Notes: generated by a model not told the origin, from the sequence alone. 9,178 nt of DNA from an uncultured Eubacteriales bacterium (GCA_902475515.1 CABSAB010000037.1:1-9178), one strand, 5' to 3'. Shown: positions 1-6,379, counted from the stretch's first letter. Numbers and translations: made by a program.

Positions 1-61
1 CGCGGCGTTTATCCGGGGCGGACGAAAGCGGCGAAAAAATTCGGGAAATAGCCTGTAACAC
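1..61. other. Left-edge sequence, possible gene tail not identified
   Basis: All three plus-strand frames are open at the left edge and close at 51, 58 and 92. The frame ending with TAG at 49-51 would give a short basic tail (ending KKFGK), which could be the C-terminus of an upstream gene, but it is too short to recognise. The frame closing at 92 runs through the efp promoter and is less likely. No terminator hairpin is visible between here and the efp promoter. Confidence 0.2.
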
Positions 62-90
62 TTGCATTTATGGCGCTGATAGGATAAAAT
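62..90 (+). promoter_or_regulatory. Sigma-A-type promoter of efp
   Basis: A -35 box TTGCAT at 62-67 is separated by 17 bases from a -10 box TAAAAT at 85-90. Transcription would start near 97 and leave a leader of about 60 bases. The leader shows no strong hairpin or recognised riboswitch. The ribosome binding site GGGAGG at 141-146 lies 10 bases before the efp ATG. Confidence 0.6.
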
Positions 91-156
91 AGGCATATAG
101 AAACACAATTGCGCCGAAACTACGGTGTATTTTAGAATTAGGGAGGATATAACCAA

Positions 157-720
157 ATGATTTCAGCCAGTGATTTTAGAAACGGTGTTACCTTTGACAT
201 GGACGGCAACGTCATGCAGATCGTGGAGTTCCAGCATGTGAAGCCCGGCAAGGGCGCTGCGTTCGTGCGCGTGAAGATGAAAAACGTCATCACCGGCGCC
301 GTTACCGAGACCACCTTCAACCCCACAGCCAAGTACCCCACCGCTTTCATCGAGAGAAAGAAGATGGAGTACTCCTATAACGACGGCGGCATCTACTACT
401 TCATGGACATGGAGACCTATGAGATGACGGCCATCAACGAGTCCGATCTTTCCGACGGCTTCCGGTTTGTGAAGGAGAACGAGGAATGCACCATCCTTAG
501 CTATAACGGTAAGGTGTTCTCTGTGGAGCCCCCCAACTTTGTGGAGCTGACCATCACCCAGACCGACCCCGGCTTCAAGGGCGATACTGCCACCAACGTC
601 ACCAAGCCCGCTACCGTGGAGACCGGCGCGCAGATCAAGGTGCCCCTGTTCATCAACGAGGGCGAGAAGATCCGCATCGACACCCGCACCGGCGAGTATC
701 TCGAGCGCGCTAAGGGCTAA
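157..720 (+). CDS. efp: Translation elongation factor P
   Basis: EF-P binds the ribosome between the P and E sites and relieves stalling at runs of prolines, acting in the cytoplasm. The product has 187 residues, the usual family length. The N-terminal KOW-like domain (about 1-62) carries the tip loop PGKGAAF with Lys32, the position that is post-translationally modified in bacteria (5-aminopentanol in Bacillus, beta-lysine in E. coli). Two OB domains follow (about 65-128 and 129-187). The C-terminal EF-P signature is present, from VETGAQIKVPLFI to the end IDTRTGEYLERAKG. The ATG start is supported by GGGAGG 10 bases upstream. The stop codon shares one base with the start of the next gene (TAATG), so the two are probably cotranscribed and translationally coupled. 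No gene for a Lys32-modifying enzyme lies in the window. Identification is secure. Confidence 0.97.
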   Translation: MISASDFRNGVTFDMDGNVMQIVEFQHVKPGKGAAFVRVKMKNVITGAVTETTFNPTAKYPTAFIERKKMEYSYNDGGIYYFMDMETYEMTAINESDLSDGFRFVKENEECTILSYNGKVFSVEPPNFVELTITQTDPGFKGDTATNVTKPATVETGAQIKVPLFINEGEKIRIDTRTGEYLERAKG

Positions 721-1097
721 TGCGACTGGAAGAACAGGCTGCCGACCTCCAGGCGATGAAGGCGGCTGCAAAGCTGAATGCTGTCAATCCCAAGGAGAAG
801 CTCCTGATGGAGTTGACGGACACGGTGAGTCTGCTGTGCCATCAGTTCTACAGCATGGATGCTGTAGTGGACGGTATGGGAGAGACCCTGGAGGTCCTCC
901 AGGAGCAGTTGATGGATTTTGAACTGGAGGAGACGGAGGACGGAATGGGCGTCGATGAATATTTCGACGGCCAGGAGCGGCCACTGTATGAGGTGAAATG
1001 CCCCCAGTGCGGCGAAAAATTCGCAGTGGATGAGGCGTCTCTGCTCAAGGGCTTTGCCTGCCCCACCTGCGGTGAGCATCTGGTGCAAGCAGAATAA
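720..1097 (+). CDS. Small zinc-ribbon protein, CD1247 N-terminal-domain type
   Basis: This 125-residue acidic protein has an N-terminal helical half (about 1-70, amphipathic and likely coiled) and a C-terminal zinc ribbon. Cys94-x2-Cys97 and Cys114-x2-Cys117 form the four-cysteine site in the pattern CPQCGE...CPTCGE. It resembles a small clostridial family annotated as CD1247 N-terminal-domain proteins, whose function is unknown; that match is from memory of the family pattern. Its ATG overlaps the efp stop by one base. The only ribosome-binding sequence is a weak AAGGG (712-716) very close to the start, so translation probably depends on ribosomes finishing efp. The pairing with efp suggests, without proving, a role linked to translation. 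A terminator follows directly. Confidence 0.8.
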   Translation: MRLEEQAADLQAMKAAAKLNAVNPKEKLLMELTDTVSLLCHQFYSMDAVVDGMGETLEVLQEQLMDFELEETEDGMGVDEYFDGQERPLYEVKCPQCGEKFAVDEASLLKGFACPTCGEHLVQAE

Positions 1098-1104
1098 ATA
1101 ATTT

Positions 1105-1136
1105 AAGCGGCACAGCTTTCGGGCTGTGCCGCTTTT
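1105..1136. terminator. Bidirectional intrinsic terminator
   Basis: A perfect 12-bp stem AAGCGGCACAGC (1105-1116) / GCTGTGCCGCTT (1123-1134) closes a 6-base loop. A T run at 1133-1136 follows on the plus strand. An A/T-rich stretch at 1095-1106 serves as the T-rich tail on the minus strand. It sits between two convergent genes (ends at 1097 and 1158), so it probably terminates both. Confidence 0.85.
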
Positions 1137-1157
1137 GCGCTTATTTGCGGGAAAATA

Positions 1158-2174
1158 TCAACCATTTGTCCCAATGCAATCCGGGCAGGGCGTGTATCCG
1201 TTGGACTCCGCAAGCCTTGTGCTGTAGGAGAGAAAATTCTTCTGGGTGAAATGACTACAGCTGTAGCGGTGATAGTATTTGTCGGTGGCACCAAGCATCA
1301 CAAAGACCACGTGGGAATCGTAAAATTCGATCTCCTCCCGATAGCCTGCGACCTCCTCCGCAAGATTGTCCTTTGTCTCCTGCGCCTCTGTCAGGGCCTG
1401 CTTGGTCTCCTCCAGTTGGGTTTCCAGGGTGGCATTGGTCTCTTCCGCAGCAGCCAGATTGGTCCGTAATTCGTCCATATCCCGCACAGCGGCGTCCTTA
1501 TCGTATTGGCTTTGATTGACGTTGGTCTCAAGATTGCCGATCTGAGCGTTAAGATCCGCCACCTGTTGGCCGAGGCTGGCCTTTTCTTCCTTGACCTGCT
1601 CCAGGTCTGCCGTCAGGGAATCCACCTGCTTTTCCAGCTGTGCCGTGTCGGATTGGGCAGAGGCATTCTCCCGCTGGGCCTTATTCAGCTGGACCCGCAG
1701 GGAGGAGGTGTTCACCAGCACAAAAACTGCCACAGCTGTGGCCACCAGCGCCAGAATGCCAAAGATAATGGCCATGGTTTTGAATCGGCCGAGCCGCTTC
1801 TGATCCTCCCGGGAGATGGCCGGCTCCGGAGGGTAATACTCCTCATAGACCGGTTCTTGATAGACCGGTTGGGGCGCCGGCTGAGGCCGCTGGGGCTTGG
1901 GCGCCGCAGTCTGCTGGACCGGAGGCTGTGCCTGCGGGGGCGCCTGGGGCGCAGTATATTCCGGAGGCGGATAGATCCGCTGGGCTACTTTTTTCTCCGG
2001 CTGGACCGCAGCCTGGGGAAACTCCACCGGCGGTGTGCGGGAGGTGCCGTCCTCCGTGATCTCCACGGTGGAGATAGGGCGGCCCTGATCCTGCAGCGGG
2101 AGAATATAGTGCCCGCAGTTGGAGCAAAAGGCCTCATAATCTGCCGCGTTATAGCCGCATTTTGGACATTCCAT
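1158..2174 (-). CDS. Zinc-ribbon, membrane-anchored coiled-coil protein with C-terminal His/Cys cluster
   Basis: I do not recognise a named gene; 338 residues. Residues 1-21 form a zinc ribbon (Cys3, Cys6, Cys17, Cys20). Residues about 45-120 are a proline- and glutamine-rich, probably disordered linker. RLGRFK (128-132) precedes a single membrane helix at about 133-154, and the positive charges on its N-side predict the zinc ribbon inside the cell and the rest outside. Residues about 157-285 show heptad-like, Glu/Gln/Leu-rich coiled coil. The last 50 residues contain His302, Cys306, Cys330 and Cys333 (YHRYSC ... YTPCPDC), like the small Ada-type metal-binding or 'YHRxxC ... PCxxC' modules found at the ends of bacterial surface and nuclease proteins. 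The ATG start is fixed by AGGAGGT (2187-2181) six bases upstream. It is monocistronic, with its own promoter and a shared terminator. Function unknown; structural or envelope-sensing roles are guesses. Confidence 0.85.
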   Translation of the reverse strand: MECPKCGYNAADYEAFCSNCGHYILPLQDQGRPISTVEITEDGTSRTPPVEFPQAAVQPEKKVAQRIYPPPEYTAPQAPPQAQPPVQQTAAPKPQRPQPAPQPVYQEPVYEEYYPPEPAISREDQKRLGRFKTMAIIFGILALVATAVAVFVLVNTSSLRVQLNKAQRENASAQSDTAQLEKQVDSLTADLEQVKEEKASLGQQVADLNAQIGNLETNVNQSQYDKDAAVRDMDELRTNLAAAEETNATLETQLEETKQALTEAQETKDNLAEEVAGYREEIEFYDSHVVFVMLGATDKYYHRYSCSHFTQKNFLSYSTRLAESNGYTPCPDCIGTNG

Positions 2175-2205
2175 AGAAGCACCTCCTGTAGGTTCTGATA
2201 GGGTC

Positions 2206-2234
2206 AGTATACTACAGATTTGCGGCTGTGTAAA
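2206..2234 (-). promoter_or_regulatory. Sigma-A-type promoter of the zinc-ribbon membrane protein
   Basis: On the minus strand a -35 box TTTACA (2234-2229) is separated by exactly 17 bases from a -10 box TATACT (2211-2206). This places the start of transcription near 2199, giving a leader of about 25 bases that carries the strong AGGAGGT site. It is among the best promoter matches in the window. Confidence 0.7.
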
Positions 2235-2273
2235 GAATTTGATGGAAACTGTCGAAGCGGTGGGATTCCGGTC

Positions 2274-2312
2274 AAAACAAAAAGCTGTGCGGAGGAAACG
2301 CTCCGCACAGCT
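2274..2312 (-). terminator. Intrinsic terminator of the enoate reductase gene
   Basis: A perfect 12-bp stem AGCTGTGCGGAG (2283-2294) / CTCCGCACAGCT (2301-2312) has a 6-base loop. On the minus strand it is followed by a T-rich tail (TTTTTGTTTTG, reading down from 2283). It begins six bases after the stop codon of the gene ending at 2318. Confidence 0.88.
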
Positions 2313-2317
2313 CTTGC

Positions 2318-4339
2318 TTATTCAATGGTCAGTCCCGCTTCGCAGCCCTGGGAGATGGCGTCGATGGCCTTGCCCAGCTTCGCCGCGTTGCCAATGGCCT
2401 GGGCGGAGATACCTGCTTGGGTCAGCTCATCCAGCAGCCCGGTGTCCGGATGCACGCCAGAAGCTACGACCACGCAGCTGCAGGGGAAAAACCTCTCCGT
2501 TTGACTGCCGTCCTTTGCCGTTTGTGTGGCGGTTACACCGTCTTTCGTAATGGCCGTCACAACGGTCTGCTTCAGGAATGGCACGCCCAGACGGCTCAGG
2601 TCGCCCAGCACAGGCCAGCTGGTGCCGGATTCAAAGCCGAAGCCAATCTTTTTCCCCTGCTCCACCAGCACCACATCCCGGTCGGAGTGATTCAGGCGGG
2701 CGGCGATATGCTCCGGGGTATCGGCCTTTTGTGTCTCGAAGAAGAACAGCTCCTCCGGGCTCATGGCCCCCTCCCGGGCAAGATACTGGGCGGTAAAGCA
2801 GCCGATATAGCTGCCGCCGATGACCACCACGGACGAGCCGGGAATGACCTCTCCTGTGAGCACCTGCCGGGCCGTGTATACCGGCACCGCATCCGGCGCC
2901 AGGGGAAGCTCCGTTTGGTTGGGAACGCCGCCGGTGGCCACGATCACATGGTCATAGCCCTTAGCGTCTGCCATTGTGGCCCGGTGCTCCAGCAGCACCC
3001 GGACCCCCAGCCGGGGAAGATTCTGCGAATAGAAGGCGATCAATTCCCCAAACTCCTGCCGGGCGGGGATGCGCACCACCTGCCGCAGCTGTCCGCCCAG
3101 GGCAGGACCTGCCTCCATCAAGGTCACGGTGTGTCCGCGCTGTGCCACCCGATAGGCCGCCTCGCAGCCGCCGGGGCCGCCGCCAATGACCAGGATGCTT
3201 TTCGGAACAGAGACTTTTTCTGTAGGAAATTCCAGTTCCCGGCCGCAGATGCCGTTGACCAGGCAGGTGATGGGACGGTCAAAGAACGTGTTTGCCAGGC
3301 AGCCCTGGTTGCAGGCCATGCAGGGACGGATCTCCTCCGCTTTGCCATCCCGGGCCTTGCCCGGAAGCTCCGGGTCTGCCACCAGAGGCCGCCCCAGTCC
3401 CACCAGGTCCGCCCGGCCCAAGGCCAGAAGCTTTTCCGCAGTCTCCGGGTCCTGGATTCGGTTGCACATCATCACAGGGATGTTCACCACGGAGCGGATG
3501 CCCTTTCCAAGATACGAGAGGCCGCCCCGGGGCAAGTCGCCTGTGAGCTGGGGGACCTTGGTTTCGTGCCAGCCGCCGGTAACATTGAAGCAGTCTACTC
3601 CGGCGGCTTCTGCCAGAGGGGCGAATTTCATGGAATCGGCCAGGGTGTTGGAGCCGGGGACAAAGTCCTCCGCCCCCAGCCGCAAGATCAGCGGCATGTC
3701 CGGGCCAATGGCCTCCCGCACGGCCCGAATGACCATCAGCGGGAACCGGCAGCGGTTTTCAAAGCTGCCGCCGAATTCATCGGTGCGGAGATTCGTCAGC
3801 GGCGAGAGGAACTGGCACAGAAGATAGCCCGAGGAAGCGCTGATTTCCACGGCATCAAAGCCTGCGGCCTTGGCCCGCCGTGCTCCGGCAGCATAGTCCT
3901 CCAGCAGAGCAAAGATCTGATCCCGGCGCATTTCCGGGGCCGTCTCCCGGGTGTAGGGCGTGAACGTGGCAGAGGGGGAGAGGGCATCCTCTCCGCAGGG
4001 AACATCCGCCTTGGGCATATAACGCCCTGCGTGGTACAGCTGCACCGCTACCTTGCCGCCCCGCAGGTGGACGCCGGCCGTGAAGTTCTGCCAGCCGGGG
4101 ATGGTATCATCCGTGGCCAGAGACATGGAGCCGATCTTGGCTCCATAGCCGTCAAACCGGCAGGAGCCGACGATGATGAGGCCCGCGCCGCCCTCCACCC
4201 GTTTCCAGTAATATTCGCAGAACCTGGGTGTGGCGTAGCCGTTTTCGGTGTAAAGATGGTGCATGGCAGGCATGACGATCCGGTTTTTCAGCGTCATGGA
4301 GCCGATCCGGATGGGGGTGAACAGACGGGGATATTTCAT
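2318..4339 (-). CDS. NADH:flavin oxidoreductase / 2,4-dienoyl-CoA reductase-like enoate reductase (FMN, FAD, 4Fe-4S)
   Basis: A 673-residue enzyme of the FadH / BaiCD-BaiH / trimethylamine dehydrogenase group. These enzymes pass electrons from NAD(P)H through FAD and a 4Fe-4S cluster to FMN and reduce an activated C=C bond. The TIM-barrel flavin domain (about 1-335) contains QLYHAGR (100-106), Tyr172 in GYLLCQFLSP, and His258 in GGWHE. Tyr172 and His258 match the Tyr166/His252 catalytic pair of E. coli FadH. Cys340, 343, 347 and 359 give the CX2CX3CX11C cluster motif. The FAD-binding GGGPGG is at 386-391 and a second dinucleotide fold is at about 502-515 (VVVIGGSYIG). About 30 residues (524-555) are inserted after this second fold. 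ATG at 4339 is chosen because AAAGGAGG lies 10 bases upstream; a start at 4411 would add 24 unrelated residues. Substrate is not deducible: fatty enoyl-CoA, bile-acid intermediate or other enone are possible. No bai or beta-oxidation genes are nearby. Confidence 0.93.
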   Translation of the reverse strand: MKYPRLFTPIRIGSMTLKNRIVMPAMHHLYTENGYATPRFCEYYWKRVEGGAGLIIVGSCRFDGYGAKIGSMSLATDDTIPGWQNFTAGVHLRGGKVAVQLYHAGRYMPKADVPCGEDALSPSATFTPYTRETAPEMRRDQIFALLEDYAAGARRAKAAGFDAVEISASSGYLLCQFLSPLTNLRTDEFGGSFENRCRFPLMVIRAVREAIGPDMPLILRLGAEDFVPGSNTLADSMKFAPLAEAAGVDCFNVTGGWHETKVPQLTGDLPRGGLSYLGKGIRSVVNIPVMMCNRIQDPETAEKLLALGRADLVGLGRPLVADPELPGKARDGKAEEIRPCMACNQGCLANTFFDRPITCLVNGICGRELEFPTEKVSVPKSILVIGGGPGGCEAAYRVAQRGHTVTLMEAGPALGGQLRQVVRIPARQEFGELIAFYSQNLPRLGVRVLLEHRATMADAKGYDHVIVATGGVPNQTELPLAPDAVPVYTARQVLTGEVIPGSSVVVIGGSYIGCFTAQYLAREGAMSPEELFFFETQKADTPEHIAARLNHSDRDVVLVEQGKKIGFGFESGTSWPVLGDLSRLGVPFLKQTVVTAITKDGVTATQTAKDGSQTERFFPCSCVVVASGVHPDTGLLDELTQAGISAQAIGNAAKLGKAIDAISQGCEAGLTIE

Positions 4340-4349
4340 GAAAGTGGTG

Positions 4350-4357
4350 CCTCCTTT
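4350..4357 (-). promoter_or_regulatory. Ribosome binding site that fixes the enoate reductase start
   Basis: AAAGGAGG on the minus strand lies 10 bases before the ATG at 4339. The longer in-frame ATG at 4411 has no such site, and the family alignment starts with the KYPRLFTPI segment right after the chosen Met. Confidence 0.75.
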
Positions 4358-4416
4358 GGTGGGCCTTCTCAGGCATAGACCGCCGGTTTTCGGAATATAG
4401 TGTTCCATCACGAGGA

Positions 4417-4423
4417 AGAGGTG
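4417..4423 (+). promoter_or_regulatory. Ribosome binding site that fixes the SSB-like start
   Basis: AGAGGTG lies six bases before ATG 4430. In-frame GTG codons at 4400 and 4421 would lengthen the protein but lack their own well-placed site, and 4421 lies inside this one. Confidence 0.6.
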
Positions 4424-4429
4424 AAATGG

Positions 4430-5059
4430 ATGGAACAGTCAATTCTGCGGGCGGAAACAAATCAGGTATTTCTGCGGGGAGAGCTTATGGAATTGCCCGT
4501 TTATTCCCATGAAAACCATGGGAAACAGTTTGATAAATTTGTCCTGTCGGTCCAGAGGCTTTCGGGAGCCAGGGACCTGATCAATGTGCTGGCGGAGCAT
4601 GAAACGCTCTCGGCGCTGGACCCCTCCGCCGGAAATCTCATCGAGGTCACCGGGGAGATCCGCTCCTACAACAACCGCACTGGTCAGGGGCGGCGGCTGG
4701 TGATCACCGTCTACGCCCACACCATTGCGGCAAGCCTTGGGGAGCCGGACAACCAGGTGACACTGCGGGGGACCATCTGCCGGGAACCGGTCTACCGCCG
4801 GACCCCCCTGGGCCGGGAGATCTGCGATGTGATGCTGGCGGTGGAGCGGAAATACCGGCGCATGGACTATCTGCCCTGCATCCTCTGGGGGAGCCTTGCC
4901 CGCATGGCGGCGGACTGCCCCCGGGGTACGGAGCTGAGTCTCACGGGCCGCCTTCAGAGCCGTACATATCTCAAGCAGCTGGAGGAGGGCAGCGAGGAGC
5001 GCACCGCCTACGAGATCTCTGCCATTACCGCAGAGATCACCGGGGGGCTAGAAGCGTGA
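4430..5059 (+). CDS. Single-stranded DNA-binding-like protein with two tandem OB folds
   Basis: 209 residues from ATG 4430. The second half (about 107-205) reads like a bacterial SSB: it opens with NQVTLRGTICREPVYRRTP, then DVMLAVERKYRRMDYLPCILWG, and ends with the GRLQSRTY strand. The first half (about 11-100) repeats the same fold more loosely (NQVFLRGELMELPVYSHE ... IEVTGEIRSYNN), so the protein appears to be an internal duplication. It lacks the acidic DDDIPF-type tail that normal SSB uses to recruit partners, so it is probably not the main replication SSB. Clostridia carry a family of such tandem-OB proteins annotated as SSB, whose role is unclear. It probably binds single-stranded nucleic acid in the cytoplasm. 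Its last 23 bases overlap the end of coaBC on the other strand, and no plus-strand terminator is seen after it. Confidence 0.85.
   Translation: MEQSILRAETNQVFLRGELMELPVYSHENHGKQFDKFVLSVQRLSGARDLINVLAEHETLSALDPSAGNLIEVTGEIRSYNNRTGQGRRLVITVYAHTIAASLGEPDNQVTLRGTICREPVYRRTPLGREICDVMLAVERKYRRMDYLPCILWGSLARMAADCPRGTELSLTGRLQSRTYLKQLEEGSEERTAYEISAITAEITGGLEA
5014..5038. repeat. Perfect 9-bp inverted repeat at the convergent overlap
   Basis: GATCTCTGC (5014-5022) and GCAGAGATC (5030-5038) can pair around a 7-base loop on either strand. It ends within the coaBC stop codon region and lies inside the SSB-like reading frame. There is no T run on either side, so it is not a classical intrinsic terminator. 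It might stabilise or trim the 3' ends of the two messages, or be chance. Confidence 0.4.
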
Positions 5060-6236
5060 GGATCTGATCCAGGATCGCGTGGGCGGCCTCCTCCTTATCC
5101 ATGAGGGGCAGCTCTTTCGCGGCGTCCTCCGTGATCAGAGTGATGACGTTGGTATCCCCCTGGAAGCCGGCACCGGCCACCTTAACGTTGTTGGCAACGA
5201 CCATGTCCAGATGTTTTTTTCGGAGCTTTTTGCGGCTGTTTTCCAGCATGTTTTCCGTCTCCATAGAAAAGCCGCAGAGGAACTGGCCGGGTCTCCGGTT
5301 TTCTCCCAGATAGCCCAGGATGTCCCGTGTGCGCGCCAGGGGAATGGACATGTCTCCGTTGGTTTTCTTGATTTTGTTGTCTGCAACGGTCTCGGGGGTG
5401 TAGTCCGCCACGGCGGCGGCTTTGATGATGATATCGGCCTGGGCTGCCTCAGCGGTGACGGCTTCATACATATCTCCCGCCGTGACCACTGGGATGGTGC
5501 GGACCAGGGGCGGATATTTCAGCGCGGTGGGGCCGGATACCAGTGTTACTCGCGCTCCCCGCAGCATGGCCGCATGGGCCAGGGCATAGCCCATTTTCCC
5601 GCTGGAGTGGTTGGTGATGTAGCGCACCGGATCGATGGGCTCCTGGGTGGGGCCGGCTGTGACCAGCACCCGGAGGCCGGCAAGGTCTTTTTCCCGGGCG
5701 ATCTCTGCCTCGATGCGGTCATAGATGTCCGCGGGCTCCGGCATTTTTCCGGGGCCAACGGCACCGCAGGCCAGACGGCCAGAGGCGGGCTCCATCACCA
5801 GGAAGCCCCGCTGGCGGAGGATCTCCAGATTCTCCTGGGTGGCCGGATTTTCATACATGTCCGTATTCATGGCGGGCACCAGCAGCTTCTTGCAGGTGCA
5901 GGCCAGCGCCGTGGTGGAGAGCATATCGTCCGCCAGGCCATAGCGCAGCTTGGCGATCATGTTTGCCGAAGCCGGAGCGATCACAAGGATGTCCGCCCTG
6001 CGTGCCAGCTCAATGTGTTCGATCTTTTTGGTATCCGCCGGGTCAAAGGTGTCGGTATGACAGCGGTTTCCCGACAGGGCCTCAAAGGGAATGGGGGAGA
6101 CGATCTTTTGGGCGTTGGCGGTTAAAATGGTCTCTACCTTTGCGCCCTGCTTTACCAGCATGGAGCAGAGATTCGGGACCTTATAGGCTGCAATGCCGCC
6201 GGTGACGCCCAGCAGCACGGTTTTTCCCTGTAGCAT
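5037..6236 (-). CDS. coaBC: Bifunctional phosphopantothenoylcysteine decarboxylase / phosphopantothenate-cysteine ligase
   Basis: CoaBC (formerly Dfp) makes 4'-phosphopantetheine in coenzyme A synthesis: the CoaB half joins cysteine to phosphopantothenate and the FMN-dependent CoaC half decarboxylates the product. The 399-residue length is typical. CoaC (1-185) has GVTGGIAAYK (10-19), His74 in IEHIELA, PAMNTDMYENPA (121-132) and Cys157 in ACGAVGPGKMPEP, the active-site residues of the family. CoaB (about 187-399) has VTAGPTQEPID and the YITNHSSGKMG segment with Asn209, then KAAAVADY and the lysine-rich KIKK loop. ATG 6236 is chosen because AGGAGGT lies six bases upstream and the N-terminus then matches the family; the frame stays open to 6743 but that extension is not homologous. 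It overlaps the facing SSB-like gene by 23 bases, and no minus-strand intrinsic terminator with a T tail is seen at its end. Confidence 0.97.
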   Translation of the reverse strand: MLQGKTVLLGVTGGIAAYKVPNLCSMLVKQGAKVETILTANAQKIVSPIPFEALSGNRCHTDTFDPADTKKIEHIELARRADILVIAPASANMIAKLRYGLADDMLSTTALACTCKKLLVPAMNTDMYENPATQENLEILRQRGFLVMEPASGRLACGAVGPGKMPEPADIYDRIEAEIAREKDLAGLRVLVTAGPTQEPIDPVRYITNHSSGKMGYALAHAAMLRGARVTLVSGPTALKYPPLVRTIPVVTAGDMYEAVTAEAAQADIIIKAAAVADYTPETVADNKIKKTNGDMSIPLARTRDILGYLGENRRPGQFLCGFSMETENMLENSRKKLRKKHLDMVVANNVKVAGAGFQGDTNVITLITEDAAKELPLMDKEEAAHAILDQILTLLAPR

Positions 6237-6242
6237 GGATGA

Positions 6243-6249
6243 ACCTCCT
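6243..6249 (-). promoter_or_regulatory. Ribosome binding site that fixes the coaBC start
   Basis: AGGAGGT on the minus strand, six bases before ATG 6236. It rules out the much longer upstream-open frame as the true N-terminus. Confidence 0.8.
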
Positions 6250-6270
6250 ACGGTATAAAAGTACAGTGTA

Positions 6271-6298
6271 ATCATACCATTTTTTTTGGCAATTACAA
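6271..6298 (-). promoter_or_regulatory. Promoter of coaBC with extended -10
   Basis: On the minus strand TTGTAA (6298-6293) is followed after 16 bases by TATGAT (6276-6271), preceded by TGG so that it forms an extended -10 (TGnTATGAT). The spacer holds a run of eight A residues. The transcript would begin near 6264 with a leader of about 28 bases. Confidence 0.6.
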
Positions 6299-6302
6299 GT
6301 GC

Positions 6303-6345
6303 CGGCGCAGGATTTCTTGAGAAGGAGGTCCTGCGCCGCTTTTTT
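6303..6345 (+). terminator. Plus-strand intrinsic terminator with no adjacent upstream plus-strand gene
   Basis: A 10-bp stem CGGCGCAGGA (6303-6312) / TCCTGCGCCG (6329-6338) is followed by CTTTTTT (6339-6345). The 16-base loop can fold further (TTCTTGAGAA) and contains a full AAGGAGGT. The T tail exists only on the plus strand. The nearest plus-strand gene upstream is the SSB-like gene ending at 5059, more than 1.2 kb away with coaBC antisense in between. It would stop read-through before the signalling operon promoter at 6380. Confidence 0.8.
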
Positions 6346-6379
6346 GCCTGAGAACTTGCCCGCGGCTCCATGCTAAGGC

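Larger units (their letters stand above)
4340..4429. promoter_or_regulatory. Divergent promoter region, weakly defined
   Basis: The 90 bases between the divergent enoate reductase and SSB-like genes must hold both promoters. An A/T-rich core at 4394-4401 reads TATAGT on the plus strand (4396-4401) and TATATT on the minus strand (4399-4394), so it could serve as an overlapping -10 for both. No convincing -35 box is visible at 16-18 bases in either direction. No clear operator palindrome is visible. Confidence 0.3.

Noticed and set aside
163..771. Minus-strand open frame of 202 codons across efp
   Set aside because: Antisense shadow of efp: low-complexity Leu/Gly/Val/His composition and no motif.
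1506..2198. Plus-strand open frame of 230 codons across the coiled-coil gene
   Set aside because: Leu- and Arg-rich composition mirrors the Glu/Gln/Pro-rich coding strand, and there is no family match. The minus strand has the promoter, ribosome binding site and zinc motifs.
1105..2312. The two terminators share GCTGTGC/GCACAGC and might be a mobile repeat
   Set aside because: The shared part is only seven bases, the rest of each stem differs and both have terminator features, so this is ordinary convergence.
2417..4378. Plus-strand open frame of 653 codons antisense to the enoate reductase
   Set aside because: It is a shadow of a GC-rich gene. It has no recognisable domains, is rich in His, Gln, Gly and Ala as antisense frames usually are, and has no ribosome binding site, while the opposite strand has full catalytic motifs.
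5079..6125. Plus-strand open frame of 348 codons across coaBC
   Set aside because: Shadow frame with no motif. coaBC is certain on the other strand.
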